From Fallopia convolvulus (lineage: Eukaryota > Streptophyta > Magnoliopsida > Caryophyllales > Polygonaceae), in the NCBI GenBank assembly GCA_964016875.1, contig OZ024733.1:2523484-2587483 (forward strand): DNA of 64,000 nt, in the 5' to 3' direction. The position numbers and the translations under genes are program-made. Below the pieces are notes generated by a model. The model was not told the DNA's origin, ran no database searches, and saw nothing but the letters and a program-made list of their open reading frames with translations. Below, in pieces: positions 11,001 through 21,269 of this stretch. Positions within the stretch are counted from its first letter, which is position 1. Every line of letters begins with the position of its first letter.

Positions 11001-12885
11001 AATTTTCGATATTTGTGTCTTGTAGTTTTAGTACTGAACAGACGCATCTGACACTTTATATAACCGCCGTTGCTTCCTTATCCCAGTTGGTGCAAAAGCC
11101 AACTGTCAAGGTATTCCTTCTTTCATATGCATCCTTTTCTACCTTTTTATGTCTACTGGTATAATAATCAAATTGAATTCTCTATACAGATATTCCCTGA
11201 AAAGGGACTGGACCTCCAGTTGTCAGGCTCAGCAATGATAGGCAGAGCACCCACAACATTATCACCCTCTACTTTGGTTATGGACTGGAAATGTATTTTG
11301 TCCGACCTTTTGTTACTCTCAGTCATAGATTCCACAGTGCTTCCTTATAAACTAGTATTATTTTGATTTCCTAGGTGTTGTGGCTCGAAGCATGCCGTAT
11401 GAAGTTGAAATCACCATTTCCATAGAGAAGTATGAGGTCGTTCAGTTTACTCTTACAAAAATGTGTGGTATGTCATGTCATGCACTTAATCTGAGGCTGT
11501 ATATACATGTAATTCCATCTTAATTGAACCATGATCTGATTTTTATATTTTGTAGAGTACAAGCAAAATAAAGAGAAGGAGACTACAAAGGGATGGGCTA
11601 TTTTTGGAGTTATGTCTTTTGCGTAAGACTGAATCTTGTTTTCTCCTCAAGTCTAATATACTAGTTTTGCATGATATGGACCTGGTCTTGTGTGTCGTTG
11701 TGAGCAGATTCACTCTTTGTTTTTCCCTTTTCTGCTGTGGCGGGTTTCTCTACCGAACAAAGTATCAAAACCAGGTAAACCGGTCTACCTTATTTGTGTT
11801 TATCTTTCATTCACTTGCAAACTCATCATCATCATCATTGACCCAGTGAGGCTCCGCTACAGCGAAATCTAGGGGGTCAAGAGGGGGGTACCCCTGCCCA
11901 AGGAAAAGGGTGTATGCCCGATAGACCCAAGAAAAACTGAAATTCAGCTACGTGACAATAATAACTGAATTTAGTTAGAATGCACCCAAATTGATATAGG
12001 GTGCATTCTAACTAAATTCACTTTTCTTATCTTCACTTTGCTTTGGGCCCACCTTAGATACCCTCCCGACTTCGAGTCGGGGTAAGGGTGCGTACATCTT
12101 GACCCCCCAGATCCCGTCCCTCGTACCGGGTTCCACCTGGGTAGATGTTGTTGTTGTTGTTGTCTAACTAAATTCACTTGCCAACTCAAATATTTTATAT
12201 CTTGCAGCATGGACTGGATGCTTTGCCTGGCATTACAACTTTATCTGCCTGCTTACAAACTGTAAGCTACACAGCCCTTTCTAATGCAATATTATAATCT
12301 CTACTTCACTTATTAAAAGCTTCTGCTTCTACAGATAAAAGTGAGGCCAAAAACTTTGTATCCAGTGTTTCCAGTTACCTATTAATTTGAAGCTTTCTGA
12401 ATTGAATCCAAACCAAGGGTCCGTTTGGATTATGCATTATAATTTTTTTTAACGGATTTTCGTAGGGCATAGGATAAGCATCTTATTTTGGAAAGATTTG
12501 TTATTTTAATTTATTTAGTGAATTAAATCTTTTTTGCTAAGGGTATAGGCATTTCCTTTTAAGGTTTTAGTTTCCAAAATCGGTAGGCTTATCCTATGCA
12601 CTTAGGGCATAGGCTAGAAAGACCGTTTTTTTAAAGACCGTTTTTTTAAAGCAATTATAATGCATACTTCAAGTGCTTTCACTGATGTTTACATTACCTC
12701 ATTACATGTTTGCCTTCACATTTCTGTATCAATGATACCAGGTTTCTGGGGTACCGAACAGTTATCATAGATCAGAAAATGATAACAGCAATGATCCCTT
12801 TCTTGATGAATCTTCTTGGGGAAACCAGCAGACGAATTCTCAGGTACCTTCTAGACGAACTGAAGCAAAATACGGTACAATCTGA
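8093..12885 (+). CDS. ATG27-like / mannose-6-phosphate-receptor-like single-pass membrane protein, 17 coding exons
   Basis: Exons: 8093-8171, 8320-8411, 8595-8633, 8734-8787, 8884-8958, 9350-9415, 9545-9587, 9689-9734, 10481-10574, 10663-10715, 11026-11110, 11190-11292, 11375-11467, 11556-11622, 11708-11774, 12208-12261, 12742-12885. They join in frame to 1254 nt, 417 aa, with no internal stop. Seen: an N-terminal hydrophobic stretch (about residues 18-45), a cysteine-rich lumenal region (CGNC, LGCIC, ALPC), one transmembrane helix (about 320-343, GWAIFGVMSF then CFSLFCCGGFLY), and a 70-residue cytosolic tail ending KYGTI. The family call rests on this layout and on my recall of plant proteins with the TDWIGHTFEY and GYIDFGRF motifs, so it is an inference. 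Yeast ATG27 is a sorting receptor cycling among Golgi, vacuole and autophagy membranes, and its tail also ends in a YxxPhi motif. A second in-frame ATG at 8105 is an alternative start. Confidence 0.8.
8412..8594 (+). other. Probable U12-type (minor spliceosome) GT-AG intron
   Basis: Donor /GTATCCTTGC and, near the acceptor, TTCCTTAGC ending 8 bp before the CTTATCAG/ACT junction. The minor-spliceosome consensus is /RTATCCTTT with branch TTCCTTRAY. The donor fits well; the branch site differs at the expected adenine. The frame (IADF/TDWIG) requires this intron in phase 0. Confidence 0.6.
10105..10350 (-). mobile_element. SINE-like repeat copy in intron 8 of the ATG27-like gene
   Basis: Starts with (ATCAAC)/(ATC)n, then GGATCTAGGGGGTCAAGATG, CCGATAGACCCAAGG and ACAATAATAACTGAATTTAG. 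These blocks recur at 11817, 49775 and, reversed, at 12080 and 56163. If the trinucleotide run is the 3' tail, this copy lies on the minus strand. It accounts for most of the unusual length of intron 9735-10480. Confidence 0.7.
10816..10969 (+). repeat. Two copies of a 28-bp segment in an intron
   Basis: GTGTGTATGGTTAGATGTGA followed by GGCCTG occurs at about 10820 and again at about 10936, 116 bp apart, within intron 10716-11025. One base differs after GGCCTG. It looks like a local duplication. Confidence 0.75.
11817..12163. mobile_element. Head-to-head pair of SINE-like repeats in intron 15 of the ATG27-like gene
   Basis: One copy (tail first) runs from (CATCAT)n at 11822 through GACCCAGTGAGGCTCCGC and CCGATAGACCC to GAATTTAGTTAGAATGCACC at about 11966. 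A second copy runs the other way from GGTGCATTCTAACTAAATTC at about 12000 to a (GTT)n tail at 12147-12160. The 21-bp sequences at the junction are perfect inverted copies separated by about 10 bp. Both lie inside intron 11775-12207. Confidence 0.8.
12418..12668. mobile_element. MITE in the last intron of the ATG27-like gene
   Basis: Left end GGGTCCGTTTGGATTATGCA, right end with the inverted block AATTATAATGCATAC; TTTTTTTAACGG is mirrored by CCGTTTTTTTAAAG. The right arm has a short tandem duplication of AAAGACCGTTTTTTT. Total about 250 bp and no ORF. The GGGTCCGTTTGG start recalls hAT-type MITEs, which is only a resemblance. Confidence 0.65.
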
Positions 12886-13053
12886 AAACCGGAACAACAA
12901 CTTCTCGTGGCAGCACAGGTACTGTTTAGCTGAAGTGGCTGGATGACCTTCTAATGAGATTATCTATGATGAAGTAAATAGTGAGATGTGCAACAAGTTT
13001 GAACCTATATGAGCATTTGCTCATATGTTTCCTCTTTGTTACTATGTCGTATT

Positions 13054-13989
13054 TTTTTTTTTTTGATTAGGTAAGGATTAGGAGGCACTCCTCACGGGGG
13101 GCGTCTTAGAGCATCATTTCGGATGAGAACCTGAAGTTCTGGATGAGTCTTGATGGACTTGGCGGGGAGACTATGACCCAATTTAGCAATTTTATCGGCC
13201 ACAGCATTACACTCCCTAGGAATATGATTAATTCGAATATCTTGAACTCCAACAATGGAGACAAGAGTGTCGGAGATAATTAATTCAATCTCTCAGGGAC
13301 ACTTGGTTATTCCTTTAACCGCATTGATAACCTGGAGGTCGTCTCCTTCAATTTCCACCTTTCTTAGGTTTCTGTTTCTCACCTCCCGAATAGCCTCTCT
13401 AAAGGCTAAGGCTTCTGCCTTTATTACAGAAATTTTGCCGAAGTTATACGATTTCAGGTCAATTATCTACCCTAGGTGATTCCTAATTACAATTGCCCCC
13501 GTTGCTTGGTTATTAAGGAGTCTGGATGCATCAAAATTAATTTTCACTTGATCTTGTGTTGGTTTTTTTCAGATTTCCGGCCTCACTCTTTGTTTGTGCT
13601 TCCTGCCTAGTTGTTTTTCCATATTGTTTTCTTCATCTTCCGTCCAATGTTTTGCCATTTCCCAGTTCTTTATTTGATTTCGAATATAGCTTGTTAAATC
13701 TACAATGCCATTATTCTGATCTTGATGGAAAGTTAATTTATTTCTTTGTTGCTAAATGCTCCACCAGGTAACTGCTAGTTCTGTGATCTCTTGTTTCCCT
13801 AGAATTTGGCTAATTTCATTCAGGACTACACGAGGTGTCTTGTTAAAAATGTCTATCCTTCTAAGGACCTGATCCGTATTTGGATTAACTTTGTTTACTA
13901 TATGTATCATATAAGGGCATTTAGCAAGAATATGGTTTGTGTTTTCCGTGGAACAATCACATAGAATGCAACTACCAGGAGTAAAGACC
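13054..13989 (-). mobile_element. LINE B, 5'-truncated copy with poly-A tail and target duplication
   Basis: Inserted on the minus strand, so its poly-A appears as a T-run at 13052-13064. TACTATGTCGTATT flanks it at 13040-13053 and 13990-14003, a 14-bp target duplication. Decoded on the minus strand: a zinc-binding RT segment CDCSTENTNHILAKCPYM (about 13900-13960), then an RNase H domain with KINFDASRLLNNQATGAIV, IEGDDLQVINAV and HIPRECNAVADKIAKLGHS (13070-13560). It has internal stops. It is the 3' end of a plant L1-type LINE, about 150 bp after the ATG27-like stop codon and possibly within or near its 3' UTR. Confidence 0.9.
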
Positions 13990-14003
13990 TACTATGTCGT
14001 ATT

Positions 14004-14935
14004 ATATACCGAGGTTTCAAGAACATGCCTTTATTTTATTTTTATTTTTTTGCTTTTTGGTCAATTAATTTCAACTATATTCCCAAAATGTTTGGTAATC
14101 AACCTAGACCAATTAATCCAAATTAACGATATTTTTATTTTATATTTTTTGCATTTTATAATGTTGTTTGAATTTATCTTAATGTTAATTAAGATGATTT
14201 TTTCATTAGTAATTAGTTTATATTATATTAAATCCAAATTATTTAAGTAAATATAATTTATTATTAATTCATTTGATAAACTAATTTTATAAAAAATATT
14301 GAATGATATAAAATACGTAATAGATATAGAGAAAGAGGAAGAGAGGAAATGAAAGGGGATATCATTTATTGTGGAGGGAAATAGAGTAAGAGGAAGAGAA
14401 GAAAGAAAGGAAAAGTGAAAAGTGATGTGGATGATAGAGAAAATGAGGTGTCAAAAGGTGAGAAGGAGAAAGAAAAATGAGAAAGGATTGGTAATCCTTA
14501 CCATTGCATATGTTCTAAACAGATCCTCTTGTTTATTTGTCGTTTTGATGAAGTTATCTTATATTTAACATTGTTGTTAAGTAATAGAGTTTTGTGAGAG
14601 AGAAATTGATGGAAGACCTCCCATGATGGAAACATCACACACTTCTAGGATTTGGTGGAAAATCACATTGATCTTTTCGGGTCTTATTCCCGTGGAGTTT
14701 ATTAAAAGCTATATAGGAAGAGTTCTAAAACCCTATTGTAAATTAGTGAACCATATGAGAAAAAATTAAAAAGAAGATAATTCTTTAGTAGATGTTGAGA
14801 GAGAACAAACTAAATCTAATTGTTAAATTATATTTAGATGGTTGAGATTTAGCCAAATTCACCGATAGAGTTTTTGTGAAACTCCACCGTAACTAAACCT
14901 GATCTGATCTCTTATTATTCATGTGCATGTATAAA
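14004..14935. other. AT-rich intergenic sequence, no gene seen
   Basis: No supported ORF. It holds a T-rich block (14030-14280) and a purine-rich GAAAGAGGAAGAG tract (14330-14480). Confidence 0.6.
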
Positions 14936-16183
14936 GGGACTCAAAACATATATAGCTTCCTGAACTTATGCAAATTGGTCAGATAGACACCCCACCTTTA
15001 GTTTGGACCTATTGAGCACTTAAACTTAATAATTCGAGTCTATTAAACACCTGATCGAGTACATGGGCGTTGAGTGTATTACACGTTCGCTAATATGTCA
15101 AGGGTCTATTCCACATAATGTCACATATATGCTACTTGTATGTCACATAATAACAATACTTACAATTTAAAAGGTGAATCAAATTGTTTTATTAAAAGAA
15201 ATAAAAGGTAATTAAATCGTCTTTTCCAGCATCATCTTCTTTGCTTGGATTAAATCATATTCTCCAACATCAAATAAGATTGATCTTCGCATGTTGTGTC
15301 CAATATCTAAAGGGAATAACGCGTTTAAACGACGTAGATTGAGTTTTGAGTCAATTTTCCCCAGATCGAAGCATTTCTCCTCTAAATTGTTAAATTGGGG
15401 CAAGATCCGCCGTTGAGCAAGATACCCAAATTGAAGCTTTTCTCTTCTAAACCGTCAAATGGATGTTTTTCCCTAAATTGAAGCTTTTATTCTCTAAATC
15501 GAAGCTTTTCTCCTGCTTGAGAGGGAAGGTCTTCAAATTGGGGCCAAATCCGTCATTAGAGCAAGGTCCAGTCTCCATGGAGTCCGAAAGCGAGCGCTCA
15601 TTTCTTCTCAGCCTGATAATGATTCTTTATCTTGTGGTAGCATTGCGAAAAGGTTTTGGCGACGACGGTGACAGTGGAGGGAACATCATTGGAGGCAACG
15701 GTGTCCTAGATGGTGGAACGAAGGTTATATCAACGAAGGGTGTACGACCACTTGTCGGAGCATGGCGTGAGGGCGGTGGCTGTGCAAGAAAGTTGAAGAA
15801 GAAAGGGTACCACACTTTCAATCAAGGGTAGAAAAAAGGAAAAGGAAAAAAATAGAAAAAAGGAAATAGAAAGAAAGAAAGTTGAAGAAGAGAGGGTACC
15901 CCATGTTCAAGCAAGATATGTGAATAGGCTCGATTTTAATAAGAGGATTTTCTTTTATTTTATTTTTTTTGATATTAATTCCGTGTCAGATTTATATTCA
16001 ATGGTATTGAAAGAGCTTCACTTGCCCATTAGTGTTTGACTTGCACGCACATCGCCACATCATCGACCAGATGTTTAATGGACCAGAATTATTAAGTTTA
16101 AGTACTCAATAGGTCCAAACCAAATATGGGGATGTCTATCTGCCAATTTTCACAAGTTCAGAGGGGTTGTATATGTTTTGAGT
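14936..16183. mobile_element. Non-autonomous Mutator-like element (MULE)
   Basis: Terminal inverted repeats of about 120 bp. The left begins ACTCAAAACATATA (about 14939), and the right ends TATATGTTTTGAGT; inside, TTTGGACCTATTGAG and ACTTAAACTTAATAATT are matched in reverse at 16085-16125. TGTATAAA at 14928-14935 and 16184-16191 is the 8- to 9-bp target duplication expected for MULEs. No transposase is present. The interior has three degenerate copies of AATTGAAGCTTTTCTC and a duplicated GAAGAAAGGGTACC segment (15792 and 15878). It may be host-derived sequence, but no gene was recognised. Confidence 0.85.
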
Positions 16184-16949
16184 TGTATAAATGGTCACTA
16201 TGACTTCAAGGAATACGAAGTAGAGTCACTATGACTTCAAGGTATACGAAGTATTGACTTTGAACAAAAAAAATGCAAACTTTAGAAGTTATAAAACCAT
16301 AGAAAAATTATTGAAATTTATATCGAAAATAATACGAAACCAATTTCCGTTCTGGCGAATGTGGCGACGCTGGTGCTGTTATTGTTGCTACTACTCATTG
16401 TCGTTGTCACCACCCATGACTCCTCACTGCCAACAATTTGCCTGCAACATTGGATGGCTCAGGAAAAGTACAAATGTGCTTCACATGTACAACATCAATC
16501 GAACAGAAGAACTCTTATACATACACCGATTTCATGAAATTGACCAATAATCATATGAATCCAACAAGAAACATCTAATTCACACTTTAACAAGATCAAT
16601 GCACCAACTGATAAAAAAACCATCTCAATGTGACTTAATTCGAGACTTAAATGTTTTTAAAATTCACTTGGTTATTGGGGTCAATACGAGGGAAGGGCGA
16701 CACTTAGCATGACACATTGGTGTTGTGGCTAATGTTGACCAGTGCTGCAAAGAGACGAGAGAGGGGAAGAGAATCGTAGAAAGAGAGATGGTGATGCTCG
16801 TTGATGAAGAAGTCCTTCTTCCAAACTTGTTTTTTTTTTGTTTAATATTACCTAAAAGAATGAGATGGTTTGTAAAAAAAAATGAGAATGAGGTGTAATA
16901 ATTCATTTTTACAAGTTAGCTTTCCGGTGACCATGTACTAACTTAATAG
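16184..16949. other. Intergenic, short tandem duplication only
   Basis: TCACTATGACTTCAAGG is present twice in tandem with a 31-bp period at 16195-16256. Nothing else was recognised. Confidence 0.6.
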
Positions 16950-17082
16950 AGAGAGGATGAGATAAAATCAAATCTTCTTATCTAGTCATACAATATTCTT
17001 ATCCTTGTATTATATTAGTTTCCTTATTTTTTAATAGTTTTATCCTTTGTAACTACTTGTTCTCCAAGCTTGTACTTGTAAC

Positions 17083-17117
<35 letters not shown>

Positions 17118-17440
17118 TCTCCTTGTATGAGAAGATCTCAACACGGGTTTTATATTGTTATCATTTATGGTATCCAGAGCACAGGTCCTATCCATAAAAA
17201 AATCTCAAAATTTTTCGGCTCTTTGAACGACCAAAATGTCTGATGACGCTTATTTGTCCTCCACTGGATCATGCTCGAGCGGTGCCATCATCCTCTCAGC
17301 TGCACTCGGAACCAATTCGTCCTCAAGGCTTCCGTTCCCTGCCTTCTCCTTCAAATTTGAACGCACAAACTATTCCATCTAGAGGTCCAATGTTCTTGAT
17401 ACTCTTGATGCCTACAAATTGAAAGATTTCAGCACCTCGG
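16950..17440 (+). mobile_element. copia fragment: 5' LTR end, primer site and gag start
   Basis: An LTR-like stretch with an (AT)n microsatellite (17083-17110) runs to about 17168. TGGTATCCAGAGCAC at 17169 is a variant tRNA-Met primer site. After an ATG at 17236 come gag-like residues GTNSSSRLPFPAFSFKFER, then NYSI and an in-frame TAG where Trp is conserved. The element breaks off near 17440, where minus-strand gypsy sequence starts. Confidence 0.7.
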
Positions 17441-17464
17441 GTGTCCATCATATGGAAAAAATTC

Positions 17465-17865
17465 GTTTTCGTGCTACTTAAAAAATTGGAACACACAAGT
17501 TTTTCTATAGGAGAATACCTCGTTTCCACATCTAGTAGAGTCTTATTTACATAATAGATTGGCAACTAGTTCCCTCCTTCCCAGATTAGGACCGCAGTTA
17601 CAACGACTTCTGTGACCGCCAAGTAGAGGTAGAGTGTCTCCCCTTTTTTTGGTTTTGATAAGATTTGAGGTTGCGACAATTACTTCTTCAAATCTTGGAA
17701 CACGTTTTCATGTTCTTCGATCCACTCGAACAAACTATTCTTCATGAAGATGTCATAAAACACCTTACTTCTATCTAATGAACTTGTTTGACGCTGCTAC
17801 TCGTCCCGTCAGCTTCTGTACATCTTTGACGCACCCGGGCGACTGGAGCTCCATGGTGGCTTTTA
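17465..17865 (-). pseudogene. Ty3/gypsy pol fragment (RT end and RNase H)
   Basis: Minus strand: VKDVQKLTGRVAA (about 17800-17840), then LYLYLAVTEVVVTAVLI, then LPIYYVNKTLLDVETRYSPI and EKLV (17490-17570). These are conserved gypsy blocks just before and within RNase H. Frames are broken, with no LTR attached. It is an old fragment between two copia remnants. Confidence 0.75.
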
Positions 17866-17867
17866 CC

Positions 17868-18722
17868 TATTCTAGACTAGGTTCAGTCCCTCTTTCCGTT
17901 ACTTGTGTTTTTCTCTCTTACTTCTATTGCCTTGGGAACAGTCCAACATGTGTTCCCAACTCTTAGCTAACACTTACGATCCAACAATTGGTATCAGAGC
18001 AGGTGGTGCTCTAGATTTGTGTGTTAGTCTCACAAGTATACAAGTTGTCTTCGAAACTGACTCAACTCTTGCTTGGGATCACCAAGCAAGAGATCACCGA
18101 CAGAATGAAGGTTCAACAACTATTCAATGGACTGACCGCCGAATGGTCAAACGAAAGAACCATGTTCTAGGAGAATCCAGAAAATAGGAACCTCATGCTA
18201 CACCGAGTCTTTGGCAAGCTGATAAGCCACGAGAAGCGAAAGTAAGAAGATAAGGAACATGACAAGGCAAACAAGGGAATTGCCATGAAATTAGAGAAAA
18301 TGCCCAAGCCCGTACAAGAATAATACGAGCCCTCAGAAGAGGATGTAGATGAGAAACTCATGCTTGTCACAAAGGCACTCTATTCCTTCTACTCTAGTAT
18401 GAATGCATCTCCCCTTTAATTCTCTTTCTCTTGATTTTCACTTTTCGATGATGCCAAAAGGGGGAAGGAGAAATTCAAAGAAATATTTTGTTTAAGTTAT
18501 CTTAGAAATGCTTTTGCTAAGGGGGAACTGACTGCTAAAAATGCTAAGTTAAAACTACCTTGTCTATAGAAGTGGATTTCCTTGAAAATTTTATCACTCA
18601 CATGCATTGCACTTAACTTCTGCTTAGGAACTCAGATGCATCTCATGATCTCTCATCCTTTGAAATACTTGTCTTTTAAAATGGGTTTGTCATCATCAAA
18701 AAAGGTGGAATTTTTGGGATGG
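17868..18722 (+). mobile_element. copia family B (+): truncated 5' LTR, primer site, gag remnant
   Basis: The LTR end, about 17868-17986, matches the end of the LTR at 18723-19715 (CTTGGGAACA; ACTCTTA; ACGATCCA). TGGTATCAGAGC at 17989-18000 is a canonical tRNA-Met primer site. A degenerate gag follows with ENPENRNLMLHRVFGKLISH and EPSEEDVDEKLMLVTKAL. There is no pol; a large internal deletion joins gag to the 3' end. Confidence 0.75.
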
Positions 18723-19715
18723 TGTTGGGAACTCATGTTCCAAAATATCAGAAAAACGAGCTAACTTTCTAGTTTTAATAATGACAAACATCATTTGGGA
18801 ACTAATGTGTTATGTCCAGGTATTTCAAGGGAACTTCAGGTTGAATAGATATTCCCTTGAGGGAACTCAAGAACGCAACAATGACAAGACTACATGAAAG
18901 AAACAGTTCCCATCAAGGGAACTTATGAGTGACAAGTTCCCAAGACATGGTAACTCACATGTGAAGACTGACAACTCAGCGCGAAATGCGGAAGCTTGTT
19001 CCAGAAAAGGAAGAGGCGTAGTCTGTTCCTCAGATTGAGCCGATTGATCCAATGGACCGATGAGCTTAAAGAGCTGACAAATTCAAATGGAATCACATGT
19101 GAAGAAAGTACATACTTAGCTAACAAGACAAGGGCATTTCGGACAAGTGGAAAAATGAAGATTGAGCCCCAAGCATCAAAAGCCCATATAAGCCAATGAA
19201 TAGTATACTCCCAAACTACTTTTCACAAAGCCTTAAGCAATCTCTAAAGGGGCTGAGTCCAGAAAGAAGAAGAAGACCAGAGAAGTCCCCGACGGCGAGT
19301 GTTTGATCTCGACGACGGTGAAGCAAGTGTTCCCAAGTGCTAGGGAACTGAGTGACAATACAAGCGTAGAAGTGTAATGTTTAAGTTTCTTGTTTTAGTT
19401 CATATGTTGTCCTAGTACTTAGGTTGAGAAAGTTCATTAGTGTTCCTAAAGTTTGGAGACTGTTAGGAACAGAGAAGTTTGAGCTTTGCCTTGTAATAGC
19501 TTTAGGAACTATCAATAAAAGAAAGAAGTGATTCAAAATCTTTCAAGCAGAGAGAGAGGTTTACCCATATAACTAGTTGATTGTAGTGGGGTTCCTCTAT
19601 AAAGGAACTGTGTCCCGTCTTGTTTATTTACTTGTGTTTTTCTGTCTTACTTCCACTGCCTTGGGAACACTCCATCGTCTATTCCTAACTCTTACCTAAT
19701 GCTTACGATCCAGCA
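18723..19715 (+). repeat. LTR of copia family B, plus-strand copy
   Basis: 993 bp, starting TGTTGGGAACTCATG and ending ACGATCCAGCA (TG...CA). It is preceded by the conserved GTCATCATCAAAAAAGGTGG, which also precedes the inverted copy at 23791-24796. CAATAAAAG at about 19513 is a possible polyadenylation signal. Confidence 0.8.
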
Positions 19716-20192
19716 CTTAGGCTTGTTAATTTATTGGTCGATGGACTTTAATAACCTGGAATGGGTGGGGTTTTTCGGTTATTGCAAGGCAAATAGCGTT
19801 CATACCCAGAAATGGTGGTTCTCGGTTGAATTGTCAATGTAGTGGGGTACGGTGTTCAATCGATCACATGCGTGAAAAAGAAGTTACATTTGAATTAAAT
19901 TTTAGGCAATATGAGGCGCCCATGTCAGACTATACGGGCGCCCAAGCTTTTTTTGTCTGTCACCTCGACCGACGTGCATGTAGTCGGTCAAGGTGACCGA
20001 TTAATATATATTTTTTAAAACCACACTGCAGATAGCGTGTGGGGCCCATCAATGTAGTCGGTCGAGGTGACCGACTACATTTATTTTATTTTTTTTAAAA
20101 ACACGCTATCACTGATAGCGATAGTGTGTAGGGCCGAAAGAGCAATGACTCTTTTCGGCCCCAAAGAGCTGTTGGGGCTCTTTGTTGAGGGC

Positions 20193-20200
20193 TATATAAA
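20193..20200 (+). promoter_or_regulatory. TATA box in a palindrome, left MULE promoter
   Basis: TATATAAA lies between TTGAGGGC and GCCCTCAA, a perfect 8-bp inverted repeat. It is 90 bp upstream of the ATG at 20290. Confidence 0.6.
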
Positions 20201-20289
20201 GCCCTCAACCTCTCTCTTATGTGCAATACAAGAAAAGGAAAAAAAAGTCAGAAAAAAATTGAACCGAGGGAAAAAAAAAGAGTGTGAAA

Positions 20290-20934
20290 ATGAAAAGTTG
20301 GCTCGGTATAGGAAAATCTAAGAGTAAAAGTCATTCAAAAACTCAACTTGGGCCATCGTCGCAAATAGATTTGAATCAAGGGGTGAATGTTGAGAATGTA
20401 CAAGCTAATGTTGAGCATGAGGAGGTTCCGATCCAACCAACGGCTCCAAATGCGTTTGAGTTTGACTTCACAAATCAGGACGCCATGCCATTTAGCGAGG
20501 GGATTGATTTAGGTATGTAAATTAGTAATTTACGTTTTGAATCATCAAGTTTAGTCGGATCATATATTATAATAATACGTTAGAATTATCTTAATTTTAT
20601 TTGTTAGTATTTTAATTTAATTTATTATTCATTTACGTCATTAGAATTTTCTTAATTTGATTTCATAGTATTTTTATTTAATAAGTAATTGTAGTATTTA
20701 ATACATTATATATGATAGTGGTCACCCATTATTTATGTAGATACACTTATGAACGATCCCCAATATATGGAGTGGTATACGTTTGGGGGTACAAACCCCA
20801 ACCACCACACGAGTTTACCGCATCACCATTTCCGCTTAACCCGACTATTCCGCCCACCCAATACACAACTCCCAACTATCAGAACTTGTGGGGGTCCTCC
20901 ACTTCCCAACACACTCCACACAACACCAACCTAA
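20290..20934 (+). CDS. Unrecognised MULE-encoded protein, two exons, probably truncated
   Basis: Exon 1 is 20290-20512 (donor TTTAG/GTATGT) and exon 2 is 20741-20934 (acceptor TTTATGTAG/AT). They join in frame to 138 aa. The N-terminus is basic (MKSWLGIGKSKSKSHSKTQL), the middle acidic, and exon 2 begins with DTLMNDPQYMEWYTFGGTNP. I do not recognise the family. Beyond the stop, 20935-21180 keeps coding-like SYSRPPPSQ and SYSQPPPSQ repeats from a 60-bp tandem duplication, so the ancestral protein was probably longer. By position it matches the second gene of MuDR-like elements. Confidence 0.5.
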
Positions 20935-21269
20935 TCCCCACTAGGAATCTGTATACTCAATTCAATAATGCTTTCACTCCCCGGACTAACATATAGACTG
21001 ACCCACAGGGTGATATATGGATCCAAGACGCAATTTCTTTTACTCCCTTGAGTCCTTTTTTCCAAGCTGAAAATCAGGTCGGGACTTCTTATTCCCGACC
21101 TCCACCATCCCAACCTTATTTCCAAGTTGAGACTCATGTCAGGACTTCTTATTCCCAACCTCCACCATCCCAAGTAATCCTTCAGCGTAGAGTGTTGTGA
21201 CTCGATCCTACAAATATTTGGAAATTAAAACTCAATTTTTAAAATTGGAATAAGAGGCAAAAGTAACTT

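Noticed and set aside
17083..17112. (AT)n run as a functional promoter
   Set aside because: A simple microsatellite within a decayed LTR; no basis for a regulatory call.
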